Assembly: GCA_002706085.1 (NCBI GenBank) | Contig: PAJO01000027.1 | Span: forward strand, 19,528-71,133 | DNA: 51,606 nt | From: Alcanivoracaceae bacterium | GTDB lineage: Bacteria > Pseudomonadota > Gammaproteobacteria > Pseudomonadales > Alcanivoracaceae | Direction: 5' to 3' | Part shown: piece after piece, positions 33,014 to 39,627 of the stretch | Layout of the letters: every line of letters starts with the position of its first letter | Position numbering within the stretch: position 1 is the first letter of the stretch | Translations under genes and position numbers: made by a program | Notes under the pieces: model-generated | The model's database searches: none | Told to the model about the DNA's origin: nothing | The model's input: the letters and a program-made list of their open reading frames with translations, nothing else

Positions 33014-33189
33014 TACGCCAGCGGCGCAATCAACACCGGGGCGCTGTACTGAGCTGCTACGCTGAAAGCTGCAATGGTGGCCACCACCGACAACAGGGCC
33101 ACGTTCAACGGGTACCGCCGCAGCCGTCGCTGGGTGCGACGCTCGCATGGCAGCAGGATAGTTATTGTTCTTGGCTTCGCTCTCCACAC
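33013..33189 (-). CDS. 58-residue basic membrane protein overlooked in another frame
   Basis: From the GTG at 33189 with TAGGAG six bases upstream: MWRAKPRTITILLPCERRTQ, then RRLRRYPLNVALLSVVATIA, giving a basic N-terminus and one membrane helix (about 28-46). The coupled stop/start with the next gene and the good ribosome-binding site support it. Function unknown. Confidence 0.55.
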   Translation of the reverse strand: MWRAKPRTITILLPCERRTQRRLRRYPLNVALLSVVATIAAFSVAAQYSAPVLIAPLA

Positions 33190-33198
33190 TGAATGCTC

Positions 33199-33426
33199 CT
33201 AGATCGTTGTCTGGATGGGTTGTGGCCCAAACTCACGCCGCTGGCGTCGCATAGGCCGGTGAATTCGTATCGCGGCCTGGATCGCGTCGACAGCGCCACC
33301 CCAGTCGCGTCTGTAGTTGTCCACAGCCTGCGCAGCGATCCTGCGCAGCGTTGCGGCGTCAGAAATGCCAGCCTCATTGGCCAGGCGCGTTGCCTCTTTC
33401 CGGATGTAGCTCTCGACCTTGTCCAT
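33199..33426 (-). CDS. 75-residue basic phage protein, first gene of the leftward early/middle operon
   Basis: It starts MDKVESYIRKEATRLANEAG and is helical with a basic end (RPMRRQRREFGPQPIQTTI). Possible nucleic-acid binding from its charge; no family is recognised. GGAGTG precedes the ATG. Confidence 0.55.
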   Translation of the reverse strand: MDKVESYIRKEATRLANEAGISDAATLRRIAAQAVDNYRRDWGGAVDAIQAAIRIHRPMRRQRREFGPQPIQTTI

Positions 33427-33530
33427 GGATCACTCCTGTCACTCTACAAAGGCGGTAATGCCTGCTTTTCGCAGGGTGAAGATCTGCCGCCTGCGGCGGC
33501 GGTAATGTGGCAGCTGAAGCTGCCCTATAT

Positions 33531-33600
33531 CCCTGCAGTGTGTTTGTTTTGGGCCCGCATCTGTTTCCGGGGCCGTGCCCAAAACAAACACACTGCAGGG
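33531..33600. repeat. Perfect 24-bp inverted repeat with 22-base loop
   Basis: The left arm (33531-33554) begins CCCTGCAGTGTG and ends TTTTGGGC. The right arm (33577-33600) is its exact reverse complement. The loop is 33555-33576. There is no T tract, so a terminator is unlikely. Perfect conservation of both arms implies selection or recent formation. Confidence 0.9.
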
Positions 33601-34079
33601 GCCAAAAATGCCCGCGCAAGCGCGGTGTCTTTCCACCCCCAGCCCCGTAAGGCTTGTCCGCTGGCGCGGACGCACTATCCCCAAGTGGGGTGCCCAAAAA
33701 AAATATATGGACAACCCACTTATCGGCACAAAATCGCGGCGCGATATGCACCCCAACACTTCGCGCACAGCACACACCGGCCTAGCCCGTTATGGGTGGT
33801 CTGCTAGTCCTGGTCATCACCAGGCAGCCCCCATAGGTGTGTGCTGCTCTGCAAGCCTGTCGGCTGCGCGGCCCCAGCTGTTGGGCCTGACCGGAGCTGA
33901 CCCGGTCAGGTGATCCACTGGCCCCCCTTGGCTCCCTCTCTCTCTCGAACGCCCCAGCCGTAGCCGGTAATCGCGCCGATCTGGCAGCTGTGACACTGCC
34001 GGGGGGTGATACGCTATCGACCGAGCGGGTCAGGGGTACGAGCCCTGGGACGTACAAACCGATAGCGGATCAGGCCGCG

Positions 34080-34185
34080 ACGAATCCAAAAAAAAGCCCG
34101 GCACACCTGCTGGTGTCCGGGCGAGGGGAATAGGCTAGCCGTCGTGAAACGACAGGCGGCATTTTCCTTTTTTTTGGGGATTCGT
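34080..34185. repeat. Outer inverted repeat with A8/T8 tracts enclosing two hairpins
   Basis: ACGAATCC followed by A8 (34080-34095) is complementary to T8, GG, then GGATTCGT (34168-34185). It encloses the terminator hairpin at 34096 and the GTCGT/ACGAC hairpin at 34141. As single-stranded DNA or RNA this would fold into one closed multi-branch structure. Confidence 0.6.
34088..34122 (-). terminator. Terminator of the leftward two-gene unit at 34457-34660
   Basis: Leftward, GCCCGG-ACACC-AGCA-GGTGT-(G)-CCGGGC (34096-34122) is followed by T8 (34088-34095). It closes the transcript of the 67- and 65-residue genes. Confidence 0.85.
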
Positions 34186-34266
34186 TATCATGTCACTTCG
34201 TTTGGTTAGTGATCGTTTCGCGGTCCTGATCAGCTGTCCAGGGTGTTGGTGCACCCTGGGCAGCAC

Positions 34267-34464
34267 TTACTCTTCTTCGCTTTCCATTGCCTCCGTGATC
34301 GCCTCCATGGCCTTCTCTGCCAATGCGGCCTGATCACGTAGCATCCGGGCAGCACCTTCCTGCCCTGTATCCAGTTCCCGGTCTGCCCAGGCATCCAAAC
34401 CCAGTACTCTGGACTCAAGCGCCTTCAAGGCTTCGCGTGCATGCTCGGGGGTGATCTCAATCAT
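34267..34464 (-). CDS. 65-residue acidic helical phage protein
   Basis: From the ATG at 34464: MIEITPEHAREALKALESRV, ending MEAITEAMESEEE. Strongly acidic and helical. Overlaps the gene upstream by 8 bp. Early expression is likely because it is the second gene from the divergent control region. Function unknown; an inhibitor of a host protein is one possibility only. Confidence 0.55.
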   Translation of the reverse strand: MIEITPEHAREALKALESRVLGLDAWADRELDTGQEGAARMLRDQAALAEKAMEAITEAMESEEE

Positions 34465-34660
34465 GGCGACGCCCCCGCATAGCCTTACGCATCTCGACAT
34501 GGGCGCTGCTGATCTCTCTCAGCTGGCTTTCCAGCAGCCGCTGGAATCCCGGCATGCCATCCGCCTTGGCTTTCTCAAGGCGCTGTTTCTTGTCCTCACG
34601 CGCCATAGCCAGCAGGGCTACGATCGTTGAGTAAGAGTCATCACTGATTTCGATTTTCAT
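34457..34660 (-). CDS. 67-residue charged phage protein, first leftward gene from the control region
   Basis: From the ATG at 34660 (TGGGG upstream): MKIEISDDSYSTIVALLAMA, ending RKAMRGRRHD. Helical, mixed charge. It faces the HTH gene across the operator pair, the position of a cro- or excision-type gene, but it shows no clear HTH. Confidence 0.55.
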   Translation of the reverse strand: MKIEISDDSYSTIVALLAMAREDKKQRLEKAKADGMPGFQRLLESQLREISSAHVEMRKAMRGRRHD

Positions 34661-34747
34661 GGTCCCCACCATTTGCTAGTTGTCTGGCCCCACCGGGAAG
34701 GGATCGGGGCCGATCGGCCCGTCACCCGGTGGGGAGGCTTAATGATC

Positions 34748-34782
34748 TACAAGCCCCCCTTGGTGTACAAGCCCGCCTTGTA
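34748..34782. promoter_or_regulatory. Paired operators in the divergent control region of the prophage
   Basis: TACAAGCCCCCCTTG (34748-34762) and TACAAGCCCGCCTTG (34766-34780) are direct repeats 18 bp apart with one difference. The second copy is a true palindrome, TACAAG-CCCGC-CTTGTA (34766-34782). They sit between the leftward gene at 34660 and the rightward HTH gene at 34849. This is the layout of a lysogeny switch; the HTH protein is the obvious candidate binder. Confidence 0.65.
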
Positions 34783-34848
34783 ATGGTGCCCTGCTTTCGC
34801 ACTATGTAAACTGTCCTTGCACAGTTGACAGCCACAAGGCCGATATGT

Positions 34849-35238
34849 ATGGACGCTGGAAATGATCGAATTCCCACAACCATCGATCTTTTGAATATGG
34901 TTAAGGAATTGATTGCTAAGGAAAAAGGGGACGGCAAACCCGTTTCTGATTACGCCTTATCAAAGCGCCTGGGCTTCTCATCTCAACGTGTTTACAAGCT
35001 AACGGACGGAACCTATACCCTCGACGATGAAGGGTGTGAGGTCGTTTCTAAGCTGCTGGATTGGCCGCTGGAAACTGTGCTGGCCTGCGTCTATTTGGAA
35101 CGCTCAAAGCGTGCTGAAAAAGAGACACTTTCCCAGGCTTGGGAGCGTGTCTGTCTGAAAGTGGTACCCTCGTTTGCGCCTGCATTTATAGGGCTTTCTG
35201 GCATATTGGTGGCAGCTTCCCACCTTCTCCCCGGCTGA
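34849..35238 (+). CDS. DUF3693-like HTH phage regulator, candidate repressor
   Basis: 129 residues from the ATG at 34849. The HTH is at about 33-55 (VSDYALSKRLGFSSQRVYKL). The following LDWPLETVLACVYLERSKRA block is the pattern I know from DUF3693 proteins of dif-integrating Vibrio-type phages. A C-terminal hydrophobic stretch (AFIGLSGILVAASHLL) could tether it to the membrane. It reads toward attR and is the last gene inside the element. A repressor role is inferred from position and operators. Confidence 0.65.
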   Translation: MDAGNDRIPTTIDLLNMVKELIAKEKGDGKPVSDYALSKRLGFSSQRVYKLTDGTYTLDDEGCEVVSKLLDWPLETVLACVYLERSKRAEKETLSQAWERVCLKVVPSFAPAFIGLSGILVAASHLLPG

Positions 35239-35267
35239 TCTCCCTACCGGCCACACCGCCAAAGCTC

Positions 35268-35282
35268 TGTATATTATGTTAA
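35268..35282 (+). other. Right boundary of the prophage: partial dif copy (attR)
   Basis: TGTATATTATGTTAA is identical to the dif centre plus XerD arm core at 22924-22938. The XerD arm continues TA instead of AT. The 11 bases to the left (35257-35267) do not match the XerC arm at any position. One good arm plus the centre is the pattern left by XerCD-dependent elements whose attP has a poor XerC arm. Confidence 0.85.
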
Positions 35283-35396
35283 TATAGACACCAAGTATGT
35301 CTATGTCCACTGTGTACATTATGAGGATGTAGTTGAGCTTCTCAGAATGGCCAGTCAGTATATGCACACCTTGTCCACTCTGCATGGAAGCAGCTT
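35283..35396. other. Junction segment between attR and the recombinase trio
   Basis: 114 bases, AT-rich, with TGTACATTATGAGG at about 35313 that faintly recalls a dif centre/XerD arm but matches too poorly to call. It probably contains the promoter of the recombinase operon and one end of that element; the exact end is not visible. Confidence 0.4.
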
Positions 35397-36599
35397 GTGC
35401 TGGAACTCGTAAAGATCCGATTTGATGATTCTAACTATTCATGGACCGTTATAGATGATCACGGAAACCCAGTAGACGAGATTCGTGATTGGATCGTGCA
35501 TCTTGAACAGATCAATCTCTCTCCCAATACAATCCAGGCATATGCACGTCATGTTGCTCGTCTTGGGACTTACCTCCACTCAAACAGTAAGGAAATCACC
35601 GGGATAACTGTTTCCGACTATGATCGTTTCCTTGAGTGGCTGCCTTACCATCTGAGTGGTATGGCCGATGATTCCTCAAATCTTGCCTTTCTTTCTCCTT
35701 CATTGGAGCCTGCAGCTAGGCTGGGCCCAACGGTGAATAACCAGGTGCACCTGGCCGTTAAGTCCTTTTATCGCTATTTGACAGGCAGAAAGCCTGCTTT
35801 TGCATCAGTCGCTGTCAGCAATCGACACAAGCCTGTAGACAGCTATAAGCCTTTCCTTGAACACATCAATCAACGCAGAAGTGTCAGGAAGAAAGATCCT
35901 TACCTTAAAGGGGATCTGGGGGCCGTAAGGAAGAGGGTAACTGAAAAAAGGATGTCGCCTGAGGCGGTTCTGGAGCTCATAAAGGCATGCAGCCTGGTCC
36001 GCGACGCCTTTCTTGTCACCCTCCTCTACAACACCGGAATGCGGATTGGAGAAGCTTTGGGACTTCGCCATGCTGATGTTGACCTTGCAGACGGTGTTAT
36101 TTGGGTAATTTCTCGATCTGACAATGAAAATGGGGCCAGGGCCAAATCCAAGCGTGCTAGAGCAATCCCTGTAATGCCTTACCTGCTTGAAATGTACGAA
36201 GATTACATTACAAGCACAGAATACCTGGCAGCGTTTGAATCAGGGACGGAATATGTGTTCTGTAATGTTAAGAAAGGCAGGATTGGAAAAGCCCTATCTC
36301 GGAGCTACGCCGAGAATCTAAAAACGTATTTAATCAAACGTACGGGTTATACATTTACTTGGCACCACTTTCGCCACACGCATGCTAGTGAAGCTATCGC
36401 TGATGGGCACGGGTTACTAGCCGTTGCTGATCGACTTGGGCATGCCAGCCCTCAAACAACTCTCGATTTTTATAAGCACCTCTTTAGTAGTGAGGTTAGA
36501 AAATTACATCTGACCGGCCCAAACAAGCTGAAGGAGCGGCTTGAAGAATTTATGGAATCCGGCACCCAATTGGCTGAGCGAGGCATTAAATGGATTTAG
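35397..36599 (+). CDS. tnpA: Tyrosine recombinase, Tn554 TnpA-like
   Basis: 400 residues. The catalytic set is complete: R216 (NTGMRIGEALGLRH), H323-x-x-R326 (TWHHFRHTH), H349 (RLGHAS) and Y359 (TTLDFYKHL). A SAM-like N-terminal core-binding domain lies at about 28-130. The GTG start at 35397 has GGAAG upstream. Base composition is clearly lower in GC than the flanking genes. It overlaps tnpB by 10 bp. Size, order and partners match Tn554 TnpA. In Tn554 TnpA and TnpB are both needed for site-specific transposition. Confidence 0.85.
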   Translation: MLELVKIRFDDSNYSWTVIDDHGNPVDEIRDWIVHLEQINLSPNTIQAYARHVARLGTYLHSNSKEITGITVSDYDRFLEWLPYHLSGMADDSSNLAFLSPSLEPAARLGPTVNNQVHLAVKSFYRYLTGRKPAFASVAVSNRHKPVDSYKPFLEHINQRRSVRKKDPYLKGDLGAVRKRVTEKRMSPEAVLELIKACSLVRDAFLVTLLYNTGMRIGEALGLRHADVDLADGVIWVISRSDNENGARAKSKRARAIPVMPYLLEMYEDYITSTEYLAAFESGTEYVFCNVKKGRIGKALSRSYAENLKTYLIKRTGYTFTWHHFRHTHASEAIADGHGLLAVADRLGHASPQTTLDFYKHLFSSEVRKLHLTGPNKLKERLEEFMESGTQLAERGIKWI

Positions 36600-38698
36600 A
36601 GCTAATTTCACATGACAAGGAAGGCGCTGATTTATATTCGGCGCAAATGGAAGCACGTTTAAACGCCATATCACCAGTATTAGCACAAGAAAGTGTATGG
36701 AATAAAAGTCTTCTCGATGAGATCCCATGTTTCGTTAATGAATATATAGCCGACCGAAGCCCTATTTCATTTGTTGGGATTCCCGAGACACCTTCACTAG
36801 AGGTCAAGCTCTACTGGGCTAACCTTCTTTCTGATCCAAGAATAAATTCGCAGTCTATAGTCCAAAGAAGAAGACTCCCAATGAGCTGGTTGGTGGCATG
36901 CTGTGAGAATACGCTGCAAAAATTCGGGGTGACATGCATAGCCGATATCCCTCATCCTGAATTTCCACAAAAAGGGTCGATTGGTCCTAGTAAGAGGGGG
37001 CACAATAAAGATCTGATTACGGACTTTATGTTGTTCGATGAAAATCCCAACAGGTCGAAGGTGAAAATACAGTACACCAAGTCGGGCGAGCTAAAGGAAA
37101 AGGAATATACCTCACCTCAGATTACTGTTGTTGGCGACTTCCATAAAAAAATAATTATTCAGCGTGACCAATTTAAAAGCCTAAAAAAACGGAATGTATT
37201 GCTCTTTGATGACTTGTACTCTGAGTATCACGTAAGATACAAGGATCTCCAAAAGCAAAAAAATAGTTACGCTAATTTATACCAGTTTCCGGAGTGGCTA
37301 AGGAATGCTGTAAGAGAACACATCCTCGACAAAGTCACACACGGAGAATTGGGCCCCAAAACACTTCCTGGCTATGTCGGGCGGCTTAAGCATTTTAGTA
37401 ATTTCATTCATGAAAAGTTCGAGCGGCCATCTCCCAGCTCAATTACGGATGTTCTTATTGGTGATACGTTTGTTGATTGGGGGAACGCAAAAGGCTTGTA
37501 TGGCAGAAACTGGTATACCGACACACTGGCTATGCTGGCTACAGCAGCCAGGAAGTGGCCTGACATTTGGCCTAGCTTAACTGTTTCAGGTCGATCTTCG
37601 AAGAAAATTAAGAATGTGCATTATAAAGAAGGTCTTGGAAGGTTGGGTTATGCGCAGGAAGGCGGTGGCCGTGCTTACTCTCAGAGAATTGTTGATGAGC
37701 TCTATTCCGCAGTAAAGCATGCGCCCTCACCTACCCCATGTGTTTTTACTTTGATAATGGGGGCTGGCATGAGGTCTGAAGATGGCCATGCCATTTTGTT
37801 TGATTGTCTAGATGAAGACCCGAACGACGCAGATTTCATGCTGCTTACATTCTGGCAGAGCAAAGTTAGCAAGTGGAATGTAAAGCCTTTGCACAAGAAT
37901 AATAAAGACCATGCTCAGATAATTAACGCGATTGAAGAGCAACGGTCTGCAGTTATTAAACGACACGGAAAGAAGACCAAATACCTTTTCCCTGTATTCA
38001 ATGGCACTCATGAAAGCTTTACATCGCCCGCCTACACTATGGGCGAAATAAAAAAACAATGCGTAAGCACTGGTGTATTATCTGATGACGGGTCCCCTCT
38101 TTCATTTTCCTGGCATCCTCTGAGGCATACCAAAGGCACCTCAATGGCCAAAGATGGCCATGACATATTATCGATTATGATGGAGCTTGGACATGCCAGT
38201 CCTGACATGGCCACCGTATATATAAACAACCGGCTTGAGCTCAAGAAAAAAGCCCTTCTGCAAAATGGCGGTGGCCGCTTTTACACAATTGAGGGGGAGG
38301 TAGATGAAAGCGTAGCCAACCTCCTCGTAAGAAAAGGTCAGATAAGAGCTACACGGGTGTGTGGCGGCGCTTGTACAATGCCTGCTCAAATTGGTGATTG
38401 GTGCGAGCATGCGAATGCTTGCTATACATGCAAACATTACCGCGCTGACGCTAAAGATGTAGATTTCTTTAAGAATGAGAAAGGCGCAGTAATTAATCTG
38501 ATTGAAGAGCAGCAAGAAGAGCTTGTGGCTTTGCAGGAGAATCAGCAAAGTCGTATGTCTGAAATTACAGGCCGCAGACTTGCTAAAAACAAGGAAATAT
38601 ACAAGCGGCTTAATGACATAGTTTCTTCGATTGAAGCTGATGGCCAGTATCAAGGTCGTGAGCAACAAGCGCGCAAAACCTCACTGGAGGATAAATGA
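36590..38698 (+). CDS. tnpB: Large tyrosine recombinase, Tn554 TnpB-like
   Basis: 702 residues. The C-terminal catalytic domain has R395 (GAGMRSEDGHAI), H509-x-x-R512 (SWHPLRHTKGTS), H535 (ELGHASPDM) and Y544 (ATVYINNRL). After it comes a Cys cluster (RVCGGACTMPAQIGDWC, then NACYTCKHYRAD), typical of TnpB, and a coiled-coil end. The N-terminal 230 residues are specific to this branch. All catalytic residues are intact, so activity is possible. AT-rich like its neighbours. The stop overlaps tnpC (ATGA). Confidence 0.85.
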   Translation: MDLELISHDKEGADLYSAQMEARLNAISPVLAQESVWNKSLLDEIPCFVNEYIADRSPISFVGIPETPSLEVKLYWANLLSDPRINSQSIVQRRRLPMSWLVACCENTLQKFGVTCIADIPHPEFPQKGSIGPSKRGHNKDLITDFMLFDENPNRSKVKIQYTKSGELKEKEYTSPQITVVGDFHKKIIIQRDQFKSLKKRNVLLFDDLYSEYHVRYKDLQKQKNSYANLYQFPEWLRNAVREHILDKVTHGELGPKTLPGYVGRLKHFSNFIHEKFERPSPSSITDVLIGDTFVDWGNAKGLYGRNWYTDTLAMLATAARKWPDIWPSLTVSGRSSKKIKNVHYKEGLGRLGYAQEGGGRAYSQRIVDELYSAVKHAPSPTPCVFTLIMGAGMRSEDGHAILFDCLDEDPNDADFMLLTFWQSKVSKWNVKPLHKNNKDHAQIINAIEEQRSAVIKRHGKKTKYLFPVFNGTHESFTSPAYTMGEIKKQCVSTGVLSDDGSPLSFSWHPLRHTKGTSMAKDGHDILSIMMELGHASPDMATVYINNRLELKKKALLQNGGGRFYTIEGEVDESVANLLVRKGQIRATRVCGGACTMPAQIGDWCEHANACYTCKHYRADAKDVDFFKNEKGAVINLIEEQQEELVALQENQQSRMSEITGRRLAKNKEIYKRLNDIVSSIEADGQYQGREQQARKTSLEDK

Positions 38699-39120
38699 GT
38701 GAAGACAACCTTGATGGTTTGCGTCAGGCCAGGGATGAGCGCAGCCTTCAAAAGCGTAGAGCCGTCGAGCAAGCGGTTGATCAATTGAAGCAGAGCAATG
38801 AAACGATCACATTTAAAGCTGTTGCCAAGCTGGCTGGTGTAAGCCGACAGTATCTTTACAACAACTTTAAAGACCAGATTTCTAGTATGAGGGAGGGAGA
38901 CCGGGCTTCGAGCGTAAAAATTGATAATGTCACCGTTCCAGCTAGAACACCCGAGGAGTCTCGGCATGTTGAAGCCCTGCTGAGAAACAAGATAGATCGA
39001 CTAAAAAAAGAACTTGGCTCTGTTCGGCATGAGAATTCCAGGCTTAAACAAGCGCTTGAAAAAGAGCGAGGGAAGTCTGAGCATTTTCGGAAAAATTGGA
39101 TAAATTCAAGAGGTAAGTAA
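38695..39120 (+). CDS. tnpC: TnpC-like accessory protein (DUF6262-type HTH plus coiled coil)
   Basis: 141 residues. An N-terminal HTH-like part (ITFKAVAKLAGVSRQYLYNN) is followed by a coiled coil (LRNKIDRLKKELGSVRHENS). Tn554 TnpC is 125 residues and affects orientation and frequency of insertion. The ATGA overlap with tnpB makes a three-gene operon. Identification rests on size, position and pattern. Confidence 0.75.
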   Translation: MSEDNLDGLRQARDERSLQKRRAVEQAVDQLKQSNETITFKAVAKLAGVSRQYLYNNFKDQISSMREGDRASSVKIDNVTVPARTPEESRHVEALLRNKIDRLKKELGSVRHENSRLKQALEKERGKSEHFRKNWINSRGK

Positions 39121-39188
39121 TAAATTGATAAGTGCCAATTTTTGAAGCCGCCCAAAATTTGTTCCTTGCTGGTTTTGAGCGTAGAAAG

Positions 39189-39218
39189 CCTGCCGGCCAG
39201 TTTATCTTGGCCGGCAGG
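39189..39218. terminator. Perfect 11-bp hairpin between tnpC and the gene remnant
   Basis: CCTGCCGGCCA (39189-39199) pairs with TGGCCGGCAGG (39208-39218). On the minus strand it is followed by CTTTC. It probably was the terminator of the broken gene at 39246, and also faces tnpC. Confidence 0.7.
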
Positions 39219-39245
39219 TTAATCACGAATAAGGCTTTGCTTGCC

Positions 39246-39431
39246 CTACTTGCCCTTGGAATGCGGAACGAGAACCTCGGCAGAACCGAAGCCTACATTA
39301 CCGTTTTCGTCCGTTGCACGATAAGTGATTGTGTAAACTCGTCCATCTCCGCCGCCACTTCGTTCAGCCCGGAGGTAAATGGTGCCATCTTGAGGGTTGG
39401 CAGACAAACGTGCAAAATCCCCCAAAAACAT
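39246..39431 (-). pseudogene. 3' remnant of a surface or extracellular protein with an Ig/HYR-like repeat
   Basis: Only 61 residues remain, ending [20 protein letters not shown] then [10 protein letters not shown], the usual last strands of a bacterial Ig-like repeat. A stop lies directly upstream in frame and no signal peptide precedes it. It keeps its own terminator at 39189. The 5' part is missing from the window, so insertion of one of the neighbouring elements cut it. Confidence 0.65.
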
Positions 39432-39528
39432 CGTAACCTATTGTTCTATAGAGAAATAAGTTATTACCCCTGTGACTCTCTACCACAACCAGCCATCCAT
39501 AGGGCATCTGGACATGACTATTCGTTTC

Positions 39529-39553
39529 GGGGGGGGTATCGCAGCCCCCCCCC
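39529..39553. repeat. G8/C9 homopolymer hairpin
   Basis: Eight G (39529-39536), TATCGCAG, then nine C (39545-39553). The two runs pair fully. Such tracts are hard to sequence and prone to length change; the length should be taken with care. No gene lies in 39432-39627. Confidence 0.7.
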
Positions 39554-39565
39554 TCAATTATCAGT

Positions 39566-39588
39566 GCCGGATCAGCAGCTGATCCGGC
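39566..39588. terminator. Perfect hairpin after cusA
   Basis: GCCGGATCAG (39566-39575), CAG loop, CTGATCCGGC (39579-39588). It lies 40 bp past the cusA stop. There is no T tract, so termination strength is uncertain. Confidence 0.6.
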
Positions 39589-39627
39589 GCCAAGACTAGG
39601 AGATTACCACCCAAGCTTTAAGCTTGG

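Larger units (their letters stand above)
33427..34263. other. Structured region without a convincing gene, candidate replication origin, packaging site or structured RNA
   Basis: About 840 bases hold no ORF with a good start and protein-like composition; the open frames here are Cys/Pro/Arg shadows. It carries many perfect hairpins: 33461-33475, 33486-33497, 33509-33524 (GGCAGC-TGAA-GCTGCC), 33531-33600 (24-bp arms), 33612-33625 (CCGCGC-AA-GCGCGG), 33656-33671 (GTCCGC-TGGC-GCGGAC), 33733-33745, 33809-33824 (CCTGGT-CATC-ACCAGG), 34007-34072 (12 of 13 pairs, nested GTACG/CGTAC), 34141-34153, and 34233-34264 (13 pairs, one wobble). Such runs are typical of phage replication origins read as single strands. 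Confidence 0.65.
22924..35282. mobile_element. dif-integrated prophage of a tailless double-jelly-roll (PM2/autolykivirus-like) virus, about 12.3 kb
   Basis: The element is bounded by a 15-bp direct repeat (TGTATATTATGTTAA at 22924-22938 and 35268-35282) that forms the centre and XerD arm of dif. Inside are a PM2-P2-like capsid protein, a P9/A32-like packaging ATPase, a spike, a lysozyme-like protein, nine small proteins with membrane segments, an HTH regulator with operators, and a DUF3653-like protein. There are no tail, portal, terminase, integrase or recognisable replication genes. Known background: PM2-like prophages exist in aquatic bacteria, and several filamentous and satellite phages enter dif through host XerCD. 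Calling this one XerCD-integrated is inference from the sites. Confidence 0.88.

Noticed and set aside
33374-33775. A 133-residue leftward frame in the hairpin region
   Set aside because: Composition is rich in Cys, Pro and Arg as in antisense shadows, it crosses several perfect hairpins, and it overlaps a better gene at its end.
33193-33807. A 204-residue rightward frame over the same region
   Set aside because: It starts inside two leftward genes, spans the 24-bp inverted repeat and has no ribosome-binding site.
34190-34330. A 45-residue rightward frame after the outer inverted repeat
   Set aside because: It has no ribosome-binding site and runs antisense into the 65-residue gene. Not supported.
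35300-35330. A third dif-like sequence (TGTACATTATGAGG) right of attR
   Set aside because: Only the first five bases of the XerD arm and five of six centre bases match; the XerC arm is absent. Too weak to call a tandem insertion.
22924-39120. One element containing both provirus and recombinase trio
   Set aside because: The 15-bp dif repeat closes the provirus at 35282, and the trio has a different base composition and opposite coding direction to most phage genes.
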